Origin: Conidiobolus incongruus B7586
Lineage: Eukaryota; Entomophthoromycota; Entomophthoromycetes; Entomophthorales; Conidiobolaceae
DNA: 27,109 bases
Direction: 5' to 3'
Assembly (NCBI GenBank): GCA_000697335.1
Contig: JNEM01014126.1
Coordinates: 1 to 27,109 of the forward strand
Shown here: piece by piece, positions 1 to 13,200 of the stretch
How positions within the stretch are numbered: the first letter of the stretch is position 1
Layout of the letters: each line of letters starts with the position of its first letter
Translations under genes and position numbers: made by a program
The notes under the pieces: model-generated
Databases searched by the model: none
What the model was told of the DNA's origin: nothing
What the model saw: the letters and a program-made list of their open reading frames with translations, nothing else

Positions 1-491
1 TCCGCCTTCATTTGGTGACTACATAAACTAGAGAGAGCACAACAAATAAGAATAGCTACAGCTGTCAAATGCGCTCCCAAAAGCGAAATACTCACGTGGA
101 ACCCTTTAAAAGTATGGTATTGAGGCGGTGCTTCGGCAACATAACCAACAATTAATTTGAAAAATATATAAGCACTCAAATACATAAATATTATCCAACA
201 AACTCTCCAAATACCCAACTTCATATAAGTAGGACCGAAAGCTTCGTACAGTACCCTCTTCAAAGTGGGAGTAGAACTCTTATTCTCGTAAACTTTTTTC
301 CAAGCACTATCTAATTTCAACCCCGTAGCTTTAGCCGATTCCGACTGATCTAAATTTAACAAATCCAATTGGGGATCATTTCTCCTACGGTAAAGTCTCA
401 ACAAACCGAAAATATTCAAGAAGAAAAGTTTAGCGATAGGGTTCTTTGCCAATAAATCAATATTGGGAGTTCTATCTCTCGTTCTAACCAT
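1..491 (-). CDS. ABCC/MRP-type ABC transporter, amino-terminal part (runs off left edge)
   Basis: The frame is open from an ATG at 491 to the window edge, giving 163 residues; the rest of the gene lies outside. It begins MVRTRDRTPNID. Residues about 30-90 resemble the cytosolic lead-in of multidrug-resistance-type (ABCC) transporters: an RRRNDPQLDLLNLD stretch, then a W-x-x-x-Y-E segment and LKRVLYEAFGP just before the first core helix. Two hydrophobic segments follow (about 93-118 and 132-157), fitting the first helices of transmembrane domain 1. This family exports organic anions or glutathione conjugates across the plasma or vacuolar membrane. No nucleotide-binding domain is visible, because only the start of the gene is present, so the assignment rests on the lead-in pattern and helix spacing. 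That an open reading frame with codon bias exists here is firmer than the family call. There is no long TMD0 in front, so it would be a short-type ABCC protein unless an upstream exon exists. Confidence 0.65.
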   Translation of the reverse strand, partial: MVRTRDRTPNIDLLAKNPIAKLFFLNIFGLLRLYRRRNDPQLDLLNLDQSESAKATGLKLDSAWKKVYENKSSTPTLKRVLYEAFGPTYMKLGIWRVCWIIFMYLSAYIFFKLIVGYVAEAPPQYHTFKGFHVSISLLGAHLTAVAILICCALSSLCSHQMKA

Positions 492-1984
492 TTAATAGTT
501 TTTGGAATCAAGTGATAGAAGAAATTTACAAATAATTATTATATTTTAATAAAATGATAATATTAATTAGTAGATAAAAAATAACAAATAATTAATAGTC
601 AAAGAGCATAAAATAAGAATGGTGAGAATATTGTCAAGTGGAAGTATATTTACCAAAATTCATAATGAATTCAAACTAAAGTAATTATTTTGTTCCCTAT
701 ACAAAAGAATTAAACTTTGGATTATTTGTACCAATGCTAGTTAATGAATGGTGTTCAAATTTGGTTAAATCATCCATTCAACTGTTTTGATTCGACTGTT
801 TTATTTTGAATTGTCAATACTGTTTTGTTTGAATTAATGGTATCAATATTCAAAAATTAATTAGTTCTTTCTCAAGCTTTATTCACTTAAATAAGCTTTA
901 TTTTTTTTGTTTTTGCAAATTCTGAGAAATTATATTAGATATATGTGAAAAAATGTTAATTGTTATTGAAATTACTGTAATTCTTAAATTTTGTATTTTA
1001 ATGAAACTGTTAATAAAATTTTGAAAGAAATTGCACAAATTTATTTATTAATATGTGGATTTTAGTGTCTGAAAAATAAGAAAAGTTATGTTGAAATATA
1101 ATTATATAGGGGATTCTAATCGGTCATTAAATGGCCTAATAGATGCTTAAATTTTTAAGACTTTAGGACCTAATTTACTTTCAAGTATTATAAAATAACA
1201 ATCTAAATATACAAATTTCAATAAATTTTTAAAAAATTTACTGATTAGACTTATATAGTCAAGTACAAATTATGAATCTAATATCATGAGATTATTAGAA
1301 ATATAATTTCTAACATTTAATTAACTGAATAATTTGTGAGATATTTCGAATAATTGTATCATTATACCTTTATATTTTGGTGACACACTTGACTTTTATA
1401 AATAATTTGGCTATCCTTTCAATAATTTAAATATTGAGGAAATGAACATACTAAATGAGGAATAAGTTCTTGGACAATTTTGGAAATTAGTTTAATCCTT
1501 ATTGAATAATAAATGAGAATAATTTAAATACACTATTATATCACCAGTTATTGTGTTGATGATCTCTTAATATCGTAAATAAAAGACATAATGGCTATGT
1601 TGTGTTTTTTCAATAATACAGAAATTATAATAGATTCAGCATAAAAATTTTACTCCATTAAAAATTTAAATTGAATGAATTTAATACATTTAATATATAC
1701 AAGTTTAATATGAACATCACATAAAAAATAGAATATCTGATGCTAGATAAAAATAATATTTAAATCTATAAATATATATATTATTAAAAATGAAAATATT
1801 TAAAAATGTTTCATTTAAAAATATCTCATGTATGGGAAATGTAAACATTGAACAATTAAAATTTCAAGTATGGTTATTTCCTTTTAATGGAAGAGTTAAG
1901 ACAATGAAATAGATATAGTATTAATAATATAAACTATAATGTTTTTGGAATTTATTAAAATAGAAAGAATATTGAATAACAGGA
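492..1984. other. AT-rich intergenic region between ABC transporter and CDC48
   Basis: About 1.5 kb of AT-rich DNA with no open frame of coding character on either strand. It should contain the promoter of the leftward ABC transporter (near 492-800) and the 3' untranslated region of CDC48 (just below 1985). No tRNA-like fold, terminal repeat or simple-sequence array was seen. Confidence 0.7.
1951..1956 (-). terminator. Possible CDC48 poly(A) signal
   Basis: On the minus strand this reads AATAAA, about 30 nt beyond the CDC48 stop codon. The motif is common by chance in DNA this AT-rich, so position is the main support. Confidence 0.35.
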
Positions 1985-4555
<2,571 letters not shown>

Positions 4556-4614
4556 TTCAAAAATATTTAATTAATATTTTTTAAAAGTTTGTAATATTCT
4601 TGATTCTAGAGGGG

Positions 4615-4622
4615 TTTATATA
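4615..4622 (-). promoter_or_regulatory. Possible TATA box of CDC48
   Basis: Read on the minus strand this is TATATAAA followed by a C-rich ACCCC, about 60 bp upstream of the CDC48 ATG at 4555. Orientation and distance fit a TATA element, but the background is AT-rich. Confidence 0.4.
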
Positions 4623-4829
4623 TCAAAAATTTTTAAAAAAAATTTCGCAAGATTATTATAGAAAGTTTGAGAACAAATAATATTCTTCCAAGTTTTTATC
4701 AACTGAATATTAACTCAATTGATTATTAATTCATTATGTTTTGTCTATTATTTCTCTTTCTAATAAACAATTCAATTGTATCTCTGATTGGATTTCCTTT
4801 TTGGTACAATCTTGATTTTCTTCCCTTAT

Positions 4830-4837
4830 CCACGTCA
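4830..4837 (-). promoter_or_regulatory. UPRE/CRE-like TGACGTGG upstream of CDC48
   Basis: On the minus strand these bases read TGACGTGG, about 275 bp upstream of the CDC48 ATG. That octamer matches the unfolded-protein-response element and related CRE/ATF bZIP sites known from other eukaryotes. CCAAT sequences lie close by on the plus strand (4842-4846 and 4867-4871), but order and spacing do not make a mammalian ERSE. Function is inferred only. Confidence 0.3.
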
Positions 4838-6036
4838 TCACCCAATCATCTCATTTCCATTTCAAACCAATCAATCGATTCTTTGTAAAATAATACAAGA
4901 ATATAATAGAGTAAGATATAAATTTTCTCAAGTCATATCATCTTGCCAAATTAAATTTAGCGTATCTTAACGATGGCCATGTTTGATGCACTCTCATTTA
5001 GCTATGTTTTCTGGATGTTATATATAATTTTAACAATAATATGAATCTGATTACAGTACTTGATAAAGAATTATTCTCTCTCAATTTTGTTACGTTTGAA
5101 ATAATAAAATGATATTTAAATATACTCATATTCTTAACTGAAAGGATATTATAATTAATTTGTATTATATTATAATTCGCATTTATCACCTGATTCCAGT
5201 TATCACCTATCCCACATTATTATTATATTTATAAAATACTAAAGCTATCAAAAATTTTGTTTTATGAACTTGGGTTTGCAATTTAAAATCAATATCTCTG
5301 ACCTAAAATTTTTGCAAATAAATAAAACTAAGTCACATAATATTAACAGATTTATTTAACATTGATAATTTTCGTGGGTAATTTATAAAAATCAAAAGAA
5401 CAATTGTTATACAATGAATTAGGTTTATTCGATTTAATTATAATAAATAAATGCTCAAAATCTGGCTAAAGATTTTAATGATATTGGTTCAAATTTAGAC
5501 TAGATATTTGGCTGATTGATTATAATACAAGATTAAAAAAATTAAATTTTATCTTTATCAACCCTGCTCCAGATCAATCAAAGTTATTGTGAATTTTGAA
5601 TAAAATGGTATTCTATTAAAAGTATATTAAGAATATTTATCAACTATATCGTTTGATAGATCCTTAGTTTATTAATTTCAAAAGATTAGCTATTTATTTA
5701 AAGGTTCAAAATATAAATTTTTATCTATATAAGTATTTGATTATATAAAGTTCAGATTGTTTATATTAGTATTCCCATTAACTATCAATAAAAATGGCTA
5801 ATAAAAATAAATTTTGAAAATAATCTTATGATGTTGTGAAGAATAATCTTAGGTGTTTATTTTATAATAGGCTTGTCATTAATTAACAATAATCAGCAGG
5901 CTACGTTAGATGATTTTTAATAATTTAACAACAAATACCAACAAAAAATCAAAATATGAAATAAAATTCAATCTCAAATATAAGCGTTGAGTTTTAATTC
6001 AAAGATAAAATCACAAAAAATAATTCAAGGATTAAA

Positions 6037-7311
6037 TTATTTAGCTTCGTGGTTGTAGATCAATAAATTGGGAGTTAATCCAGGGAGATCAGTAAGTTTG
6101 TCCTTTGAAGCATCATCTAAGACCTTTTGCTTAAGCTCAGCAGGTGAGAGAGGCTTGTCAGAGAGAGAAGCATAGTAAGCAAGTAAACCACAGACGTGAG
6201 GACTGGCCATAGACGTACCAGAAATAGTATTGGTAGCATATTTGCTTCCAATCCAAGTGGAAGTAATATCCTTACCAGGACCAAACACATCAACACAGCG
6301 ACCATGGTTAGAGAACCAGGCCCTTTCATCAGAGATGGTGGAAGCACCAACAGTGAGAGGTTCAGAAGCAGAAGCAGGAGAGTAATCACAAGCATCTTGA
6401 TTATCATTACCAGCAGCAACGGCATAAGTAATACCAGCACGAACAGCAGCATCAACAGCACGATTCAATTGTCTAGAATAACCACCTCCTAAACTCATAT
6501 TGGCAACACTTCCTTTGTAGGCTTTTCCGCTAGCTTGTGCCTTCAATACTTGTTCGCGGTGGTCTTCAACAGTCCAGTTGATGCCACCAATAACATCAGA
6601 AGTGGAACCAGATCCATTAGAACGTAAAACTTTGACGGCGACAATATTAGCCTTCTTAGCAACACCATAACGCTTACCAGCAATGGTACCAGCGACGTGA
6701 GTACCATGTCCATTGCCATCTTCATCTTTGTCCCCTTGAGGTATAGTTTTACCCCAGCGAGCACGACCTTCAAAATCAACATGGTCGACATTGACACCAG
6801 TATCAACAACATAGGCGGTCACACCTTCACCACCCTGCTCATTATAAATATACTTATTGAAAGTGCGGAAGCTCAATTGATTTTCATGAGAAACACGAGC
6901 TAAACCCCAGGGAGCTCCTCTTTGAGTAACAACACTGTTGATATGAACAACAGAATCTTGTTCAACCAATTCGACATCATCTAAAGCCAAGATTTCTTTA
7001 AGGAGGTTATGTTCAAACTTACCAGCATAACCCTTAAAAGCGGTGTTGTTATAAACGTGAGTAATTTCGTTTTCGTCACCGTTCAAGCTATTGAAACGAG
7101 TGGTTAAGGAGTAAAGTTGGTTGAAATGAGTGTTAAAGGCGCTGAAATCGGTATCTTCTTTCAACATGACAATGTAATGACCAGGGATAACTTCTTTTTT
7201 GGGAATATGAAGTAAAGAGTAAGCTTCCTTAGTCAAGTCAAGGAAGAGGTTGGTGGAAGCATAGGTAGAGTACACTAAAGTACTGACGACGAATAATTTG
7301 TTGAATAACAT
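6037..7311 (-). CDS. Secreted subtilisin-like serine protease (proteinase K clade, S8)
   Basis: A single exon encodes 424 residues. Residues 1-18 form a hydrophobic signal peptide ending TYA, a good signal-peptidase site. Residues about 44-124 match the inhibitor I9 propeptide (HYIVMLKED near the start, VELVEQDSVV at the end). The mature enzyme probably begins near 128-132, since TQRGAPWGLARVSH parallels the mature N-terminus of proteinase K. The catalytic triad is visible: Asp170 in VVDTGV, His202 in GNGHGTHVAGT and Ser367 in SGTSMASPH; Asn302 in AAGND is the oxyanion residue. Length is normal for cerevisin/proteinase K-type zymogens and nothing is missing. Expected role: an extracellular or vacuolar endopeptidase with broad specificity, folded with its prodomain and then self-cleaved. 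No C-terminal anchor or retention motif is seen, which favours secretion, but a vacuolar role cannot be excluded. It sits alone between CDC48 (same strand) and UBR1 (divergent). Confidence 0.95.
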   Translation of the reverse strand: MLFNKLFVVSTLVYSTYASTNLFLDLTKEAYSLLHIPKKEVIPGHYIVMLKEDTDFSAFNTHFNQLYSLTTRFNSLNGDENEITHVYNNTAFKGYAGKFEHNLLKEILALDDVELVEQDSVVHINSVVTQRGAPWGLARVSHENQLSFRTFNKYIYNEQGGEGVTAYVVDTGVNVDHVDFEGRARWGKTIPQGDKDEDGNGHGTHVAGTIAGKRYGVAKKANIVAVKVLRSNGSGSTSDVIGGINWTVEDHREQVLKAQASGKAYKGSVANMSLGGGYSRQLNRAVDAAVRAGITYAVAAGNDNQDACDYSPASASEPLTVGASTISDERAWFSNHGRCVDVFGPGKDITSTWIGSKYATNTISGTSMASPHVCGLLAYYASLSDKPLSPAELKQKVLDDASKDKLTDLPGLTPNLLIYNHEAK

Positions 7312-7398
7312 AATTTTTAAAGTGTTTTATATAGATATAAAATACAAGTTCAGAGTAAAAAATGAAAGAAAATTTGAGATTTTTTTGTCCAAATTTCT

Positions 7399-7406
7399 TA
7401 TTTATA
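7399..7406 (-). promoter_or_regulatory. Possible TATA box of the subtilase gene
   Basis: On the minus strand this reads TATAAATA, about 90 bp upstream of the ATG at 7311. That leaves room for a start site some 30 bp downstream and a leader of about 55 nt. A second TATATAAAA at 7325-7333 is too near the ATG to serve easily. Confidence 0.35.
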
Positions 7407-10179
7407 TCCTGGCATATATTCATTGTCTTGTCCTATTTGTTTGATTAAATTGAGCTTATTTTTCATCATATGACTAGATATAGTAAGATATGGCGATTTT
7501 ATTAATTTTAATTAAATATGATGCGATTTATAACATTAAGAATAGAAATCTAATAGAAATATAGCAATAATACATTAATAGGATAATAGTATATTATTCT
7601 CTATAGTAAGGTCAACATATAAATTTCAGAAAATTTGTATATAAATTATTTGAAACAATTGATTCAAGTTCACAGGTTCAAACAATTGCCATATAAAAAA
7701 TTGATTAATTGGTGGTAGACTCAGGGAAATTAGTTATAAATTGTAATAGTATCGATTGATTGGATACTTCGAGAGATAATTGTATTTGATTGGACTGCTT
7801 AATATAGGGGATTAGTCTAATAGTCTGATTTTAGTTGCATATCTGAGCCCCCAATTAACCACATTAATGCTTGTTAATCCACTATTTCAACATTGTGTAA
7901 TAAGATTTAGTGATAATTTGACATTTAAAAAATTTACTCGCAGTCACGATAGGGATATTTAAGTGATTAAAGGTGTATTTCACATTGGATAATTTATTGA
8001 AGCGTTTATAATTGAAGTTTGTGAGTGTAAAAATGATGAAGTATATAAATTTTATAAAAATATATTATTTATAAAATGCTTTAAGTAAAATCACTCGAAT
8101 ATGTCATAACTATACGGAGATTTGTATAATTCAAATGAAAACCGGTTTAAAATGTATGATGAAATACTAGAAGAATGATAAAAGCACAGGGTTGGTTATT
8201 ATTGTCATTTGGCATATTTATTCTTTGATTACGTAATTCAACTTGACTTTGGTACTTTATTTAAATTGTAGAATAATAGTTTGGAAGATTCCTATATTTA
8301 TTTTAACAGATTAGAATGTTAAATTATTTTCAAAACCTTTAAAAATGATTTAATAATATAAACCATATCTAATCCTATTATGTTAGTCTAAGTTACAATG
8401 TCAGATATTAGCCAATACAAATTTTAAATTTTTCCCTGAAATTCCAACACTTACTTAATTTTTATTCGTATTCATAACTATATCATAACGATTTCTTTCC
8501 ACAATTATGAAATAGTATTTGAATTTCATGAAAGTATTGTATATTTTTTTGGTAAAATAAGCCTAGTACACAAATTTATATATTGTTAATTTTTTTATAT
8601 TATTGAAGCTAAATATCAAAATTTTGAAGTTGTTTAAATTAAATTTGAAATGAAATCCTATTCATAATACTAACAGGATCATTTGTAAAAAATCATTTTA
8701 TGAGATTTGAATTATAGCAATATATATAAATATCAATCTATCAAATTATATAAAGTTTGATGGTTGAATATTATAATTCAAAATCCACAATTTAGATTTA
8801 AATCACTTGAATATGATTTTTATAAAATAAAAATTCATAATAAATTGATCAAAATTGAATCAAATTTTGTAATTAAAAAATCAGAATTTAATAGAAATAC
8901 CTCCAATTTCAAAATGTAAAAATTTAATTAAAATATAAATAATTAAAGTATTAATAAATGGTGTGTGTATTTGAAAAGCTTGAGCGATTTATTCTGTTTA
9001 AAAATAAATTGGGATAATATGTGAATTGGATTAAAAAATATAAGTAGGTAATAAATTTAAAGAAATATTATATAAAATGTTAAAATATATCCAAAATACA
9101 GTAGTTATAAAGAAAGTATGAAAAAAAAATATTATTTATAATTTCATATATTACCAATTAAATTTCAGCTTGTACATATCAAACCCCTAATTGATCCAAT
9201 TATCTTAGACTGATTCGGCCCAATTGATATTTTCATTCGATTTAATAAATACTAATATATATATATGCATCATTTAGTATTAATTTGTTTTTATATTTCT
9301 ATACTCAAATATTATACCAAATATCAATTTTCCATACCTTTATTCAATCATTGATTAATATTTTAATATGCTTCATTATGTGTAATATTAATTGTATTCA
9401 AGTATTGTTTCCTTTATACACTCTCTTGTGCAATTATTATTTGCTTTTTCATCATTTTTCATTCAAATAATTAGTGAAAATAATTTGAGTTATTTCCAAC
9501 AAAAATTTGCAAGATGTTTAAACAATTACTGATTTATTTTTAACTCAAATATTATAATATTACCAATTTAAATAACAATAATGATATTGTTGGTATAGTG
9601 TTAAAATATATTTTTATGAGAATCAAAAATAAAGCATTCCTTTTATCAAATATTTTAAAGATATTCAATTTTATTTTTCCCTATTATTTTCTTCAAAAAT
9701 TGATTTGAATTAGTAATAAAAATTTAGTCAATTGGTGTAAATTTGTCAACCAATAATAATCAATTGATTTCTAATCAATTATCATACCATTCATTAAAAT
9801 GAATATATTTAGTTGATAGGTGATAATCTATATTATTGAAAAGCCTATCAAACAATAAAAAAACGTCTGTTTTAATGATAGCATCATTTTTCTACTTAGT
9901 AATGAATATACAAGAAACTTATCATACGATATTATAATAATCCAAATTCAACATAACTCAGTAACAGCCTTGATTGAAGGTTACTAAAACAAATGACCAA
10001 TAGTTATTATAACTATAGAATTGATAATTAGATCTTATCAATCTATAGTCGAATATCATCAAAATACACTTTGAATGGTTTATAATATTGATATCTTACA
10101 ATATTAATTGTTGTTGAAGATTAAATGACATCATCATGATAAAATAAATGAAAAAGATGAAAATAAAAGTAATTGGCCG

Positions 10180-10187
10180 TTCCTGAA
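10180..10187 (+). promoter_or_regulatory. Heat-shock-element-like TTCCTGAA upstream of UBR1
   Basis: TTCCTGAA is a perfect TTCnnGAA pair, the core of heat-shock-factor sites, about 110 bp upstream of the UBR1 ATG. An imperfect TTC-GAA pair follows at 10201-10207. The two also form a small inverted repeat (CTGAAAT at 10183-10189 and ATTTCAG at 10199-10205). Heat control of UBR1 is only a suggestion. Confidence 0.2.
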
Positions 10188-10254
10188 ATTAGTAAATCAT
10201 TTCAGAAACCATAATTAAATTTTAAATTCAAAATTCTTAAATTAAATGAATGGA

Positions 10255-10284
10255 CAATTTTAAATCATTGATCATTTAAAATTG
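10255..10284 (+). repeat. Inverted repeat with 11-bp arms just before the UBR1 start
   Basis: Arms 10255-10265 (CAATTTTAAAT) and 10274-10284 (ATTTAAAATTG) are perfect reverse complements around an 8-nt loop, CATTGATC. The repeat ends 14 bp before the ATG at 10299, so if transcribed it would give an A-U-rich hairpin in the leader; alternatively it is a dimeric protein-binding site. Confidence 0.5.
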
Positions 10285-10298
10285 AACAAAGTTTAATA

Positions 10299-13200
10299 AT
10301 GGCAATAGACTGGTTAATTAACAAAATTCATCAATCTAAAGAAATTGATTTGCCTAAAGATGAAGACTACTTGAGGCAATTGGTTACTTGTTACTTATTA
10401 TGGTCTTCAGAACACTTCTCAAATGAATTTAATTTAGCTACTAAGGCAGAAATTACTAATGCTTTCAATTATTTTTTATCCGGAGGTAATTCGGAACTCG
10501 CTAATGAACTTGATTCTTGCTTTCATTTTGAACCTTCGAGAATTGGAAAAACCCCCGCAAGTGACAATAAAGTAGCGTATGGCTCTTATTGTGGTAAAGT
10601 ATTTAGTCCAGGAGACAGAATATATCGATGCAAGTCAGTTAAATGAATATTTTAAATTATTTTTATGTATTTTAACTTTTTATTTTTAGGGATTGTACCG
10701 TTGACGAAACTTGTGTGTTATGTAGCGCCTGTTTCAAAGCCACAAATCACGAAGGTCATGACGTAACATTTAGCATTAGTACAAGTTTAGGAGGTTGTTG
10801 TGATTGTGGTGATCCCGAAGCTTGGAAAGTTCAATTAAATTGCAAATACCATAACCCCAATGTTGAAACGAGCTCTCCCGACGAAAAAGATCCTGCTATT
10901 ATCAAGTTAACTCAAGCAGCTGAAATTATTGTTGAAGTATTATTAGATTTTACGTTGCATACATTTGATCTCTGCCCCTATGAATTTTCTAATTTAGCTA
11001 CACCTGAAGAAGCTAAAGAGAACTATGATTACTTTGTTAATTCATTTGGTATCAATTCTTTCCCAAGATCTGATAAATATTCCTTACTACTTTGGGATGA
11101 TCAAGGTCATAATTTTGATCAAGTTATTGATATTTGTCAGCGAGCCCTCGGTTGTTCAGAATCTGAGGCAAGAAGATTAACTTATGAAGTAGACGGGCTT
11201 GGAAGAAGCATAACAGTCACTTCAACTAACTTAGAGTATTTATCAAGTATTGCAGCTCAATTTATGAATATTAAATTAGATGTAACGATTATGAATGTAC
11301 AACAAGTTTACTATGAAAATTTGGGTGGGTTTATAATTACTTACCTTAAAGATTTGATTTCAAACGCAGAATTAGCAAATTTACATGCAGGGGTTATTCA
11401 GAAAAAGTTAAAACACATTATTGGTAATAGCTTATTGAAGCCATGGAAATGGTTTTTCCCATTCGTATCAGATGACGATCTTATACCTACGTGGCTTAAA
11501 AGAACAGTTCCACTCTATCCAAATATCAATTATCCTGCATTTCCACCTGAAATGGTTCAATTTCCTAATATCAATCAATCCAGTCAACTTAGCCCCTATT
11601 TTCATCAATTCTCCTCTTCACATAATCAATTGTTTGTAGACTCATTTGGGCCTCTTCATATCAAATTCGATTTAGCACCTAAATTCTCTGATTTTAGTAT
11701 TACGCCCAATGCTGGACCTTGGGTAGGTTCTATTGCACCACCATTTGAAGGATCTTCCGAAAATGAAACCCTTCTAATCGATAAAATTCGATTAGACCAT
11801 CTTTTCGAACAAGACGTGTTACTTTGGAAGTCTGTTAAACTGGATTTGAAGAATCTATACATCGGAACGTTATTGGCTGAGGGTCATACTTTTAGACAAG
11901 AATTCGGAATTCACTTTTCTGCAATCTATTCAGAGTTATATTCCACAGAACGTAAACCAGAAAGATCTCCAGATTTACATCTCAAAAAGTTTTCTACACA
12001 GATTTTGACAGTTCCATCTCTCGCACTAGAACTTGCCGATAAATATAGAATTTATCATACCATATTCAATGAGTTAGAAAATCAACTAGATCACAATATA
12101 TCTGAAGCAAGTGCTTATTACGGATTTGACCTTGCACGCCCGGTGGTTATTCGTACCGACAATCCCGGAATTAAGCGCAGGATTATTACAAGTTTTTTGA
12201 GTGATATACAACATTTATTACTCCACGATAATATGAAAGTTTTTCTTCCTAATGATCATACCGTGTTGGCTCGATTCATTTCAATTTTAATGAAGTTTCA
12301 GGGTATTGGAGCTGAAAAGCGTCACATTCGTGCCCATGTTGAATTTGAGGATACATCTCTCGAGGAAATTGGAGAGATTATCTATTTAATGCCCAAGATG
12401 ATCTCTGATTTCGCTTCCAATTACTCTGATGCTCCATTGCCTTTAATGAAAGCTATCCACCGGGTACTCTTTTCTTTAGATCTTTGGACTCGTAATGGTG
12501 CTGATTATTTATCCACCAATCTTTCAAATCCATATAATCTTGATCTAAGATTCCCAAGTTTCCATTTAGTCCATTTGTCCACTGCTCAAGGAACTATCGG
12601 CGAACCAATTCAAGTTCCCGATATCTTAGTTTCTTCAGGAACACCTATTTCATTATTCCATCCTTTGAATGAATTCTTATCCGATCTTTTGAAGTACAGT
12701 GCCAAGTTATCGAAAGATTTCCTTGAATCCCAAGGGTTCAACAATTTGACTCATTTTATTCTGGGATGCTCAGATATTAATGACGATCAATGGTGGCCGT
12801 CCGCAAGTAAATTTTTAGCAATTGCGAACACTAGTATTTCAAGTTTGGCAAAATCTGCTCAAATCAAGGTCAATCTTTGGGTTAGAAATGGGTATAGAGT
12901 TCAATATGAACAGTACTTATATCGTCATTTTCCATTCGTAGATAGTATTTTCCGAAAGGACTTGTTTATTCTTCAAAGCCTTCTAAGCTTTTTGCCTCCA
13001 TCCTATGGTGTATGTTCCATGCTGGATAGATTTGAACTAACAAAATTTTTGGATCCTCAATTCTCGCATCCTGCTTATGACTCATCTCAAATGGTCAAGG
13101 TTATGTTAGATATGTTGAGTATGCTAATTCATTGTGCCGAAGATTTGAGTTTGGTCAATGATGAGCTATTCATGGATCAGATGGATCGTGAAATTATTCA

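Larger units (their letters stand above)
4556..6036. other. Intergenic region between CDC48 and subtilase genes
   Basis: This holds the CDC48 upstream region (4556 to about 5000) and the 3' flank of the subtilase (just below 6037). The 4740-4990 part is noticeably less AT-rich than the rest and carries CCAAT-type and CACGTCA sequences, so it is the likely CDC48 control region. From about 5000 to 6036 I see only AT-rich sequence without coding signal. Confidence 0.6.
7312..10298. other. Three-kilobase AT-rich divergent intergenic region
   Basis: The subtilase promoter lies at the left end and the UBR1 promoter at the right end. In between I find no frame with coding composition, no RNA-gene fold and no terminal repeats. 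Short plus-strand frames near 9285-9470 are rich in codons expected from random AT-rich DNA and are not called. Confidence 0.65.

Noticed and set aside
4830-4846. Mammalian-type ERSE (CCAAT-N9-CCACG)
   Set aside because: CCACG and CCAAT are both present but in the wrong order and with a 7-nt gap.
6117-6903. Leu/Val/Met-rich and Ser/Thr-rich frames overlapping the subtilase
   Set aside because: Shadow frames created by the codon usage of the protease gene; the true frame has the full catalytic triad.
9285-9470. Plus-strand frame of 61 codons rich in Ile, Tyr and Phe
   Set aside because: Composition expected of random AT-rich DNA, no promoter, not preceded by a good start context, no recognisable domain.
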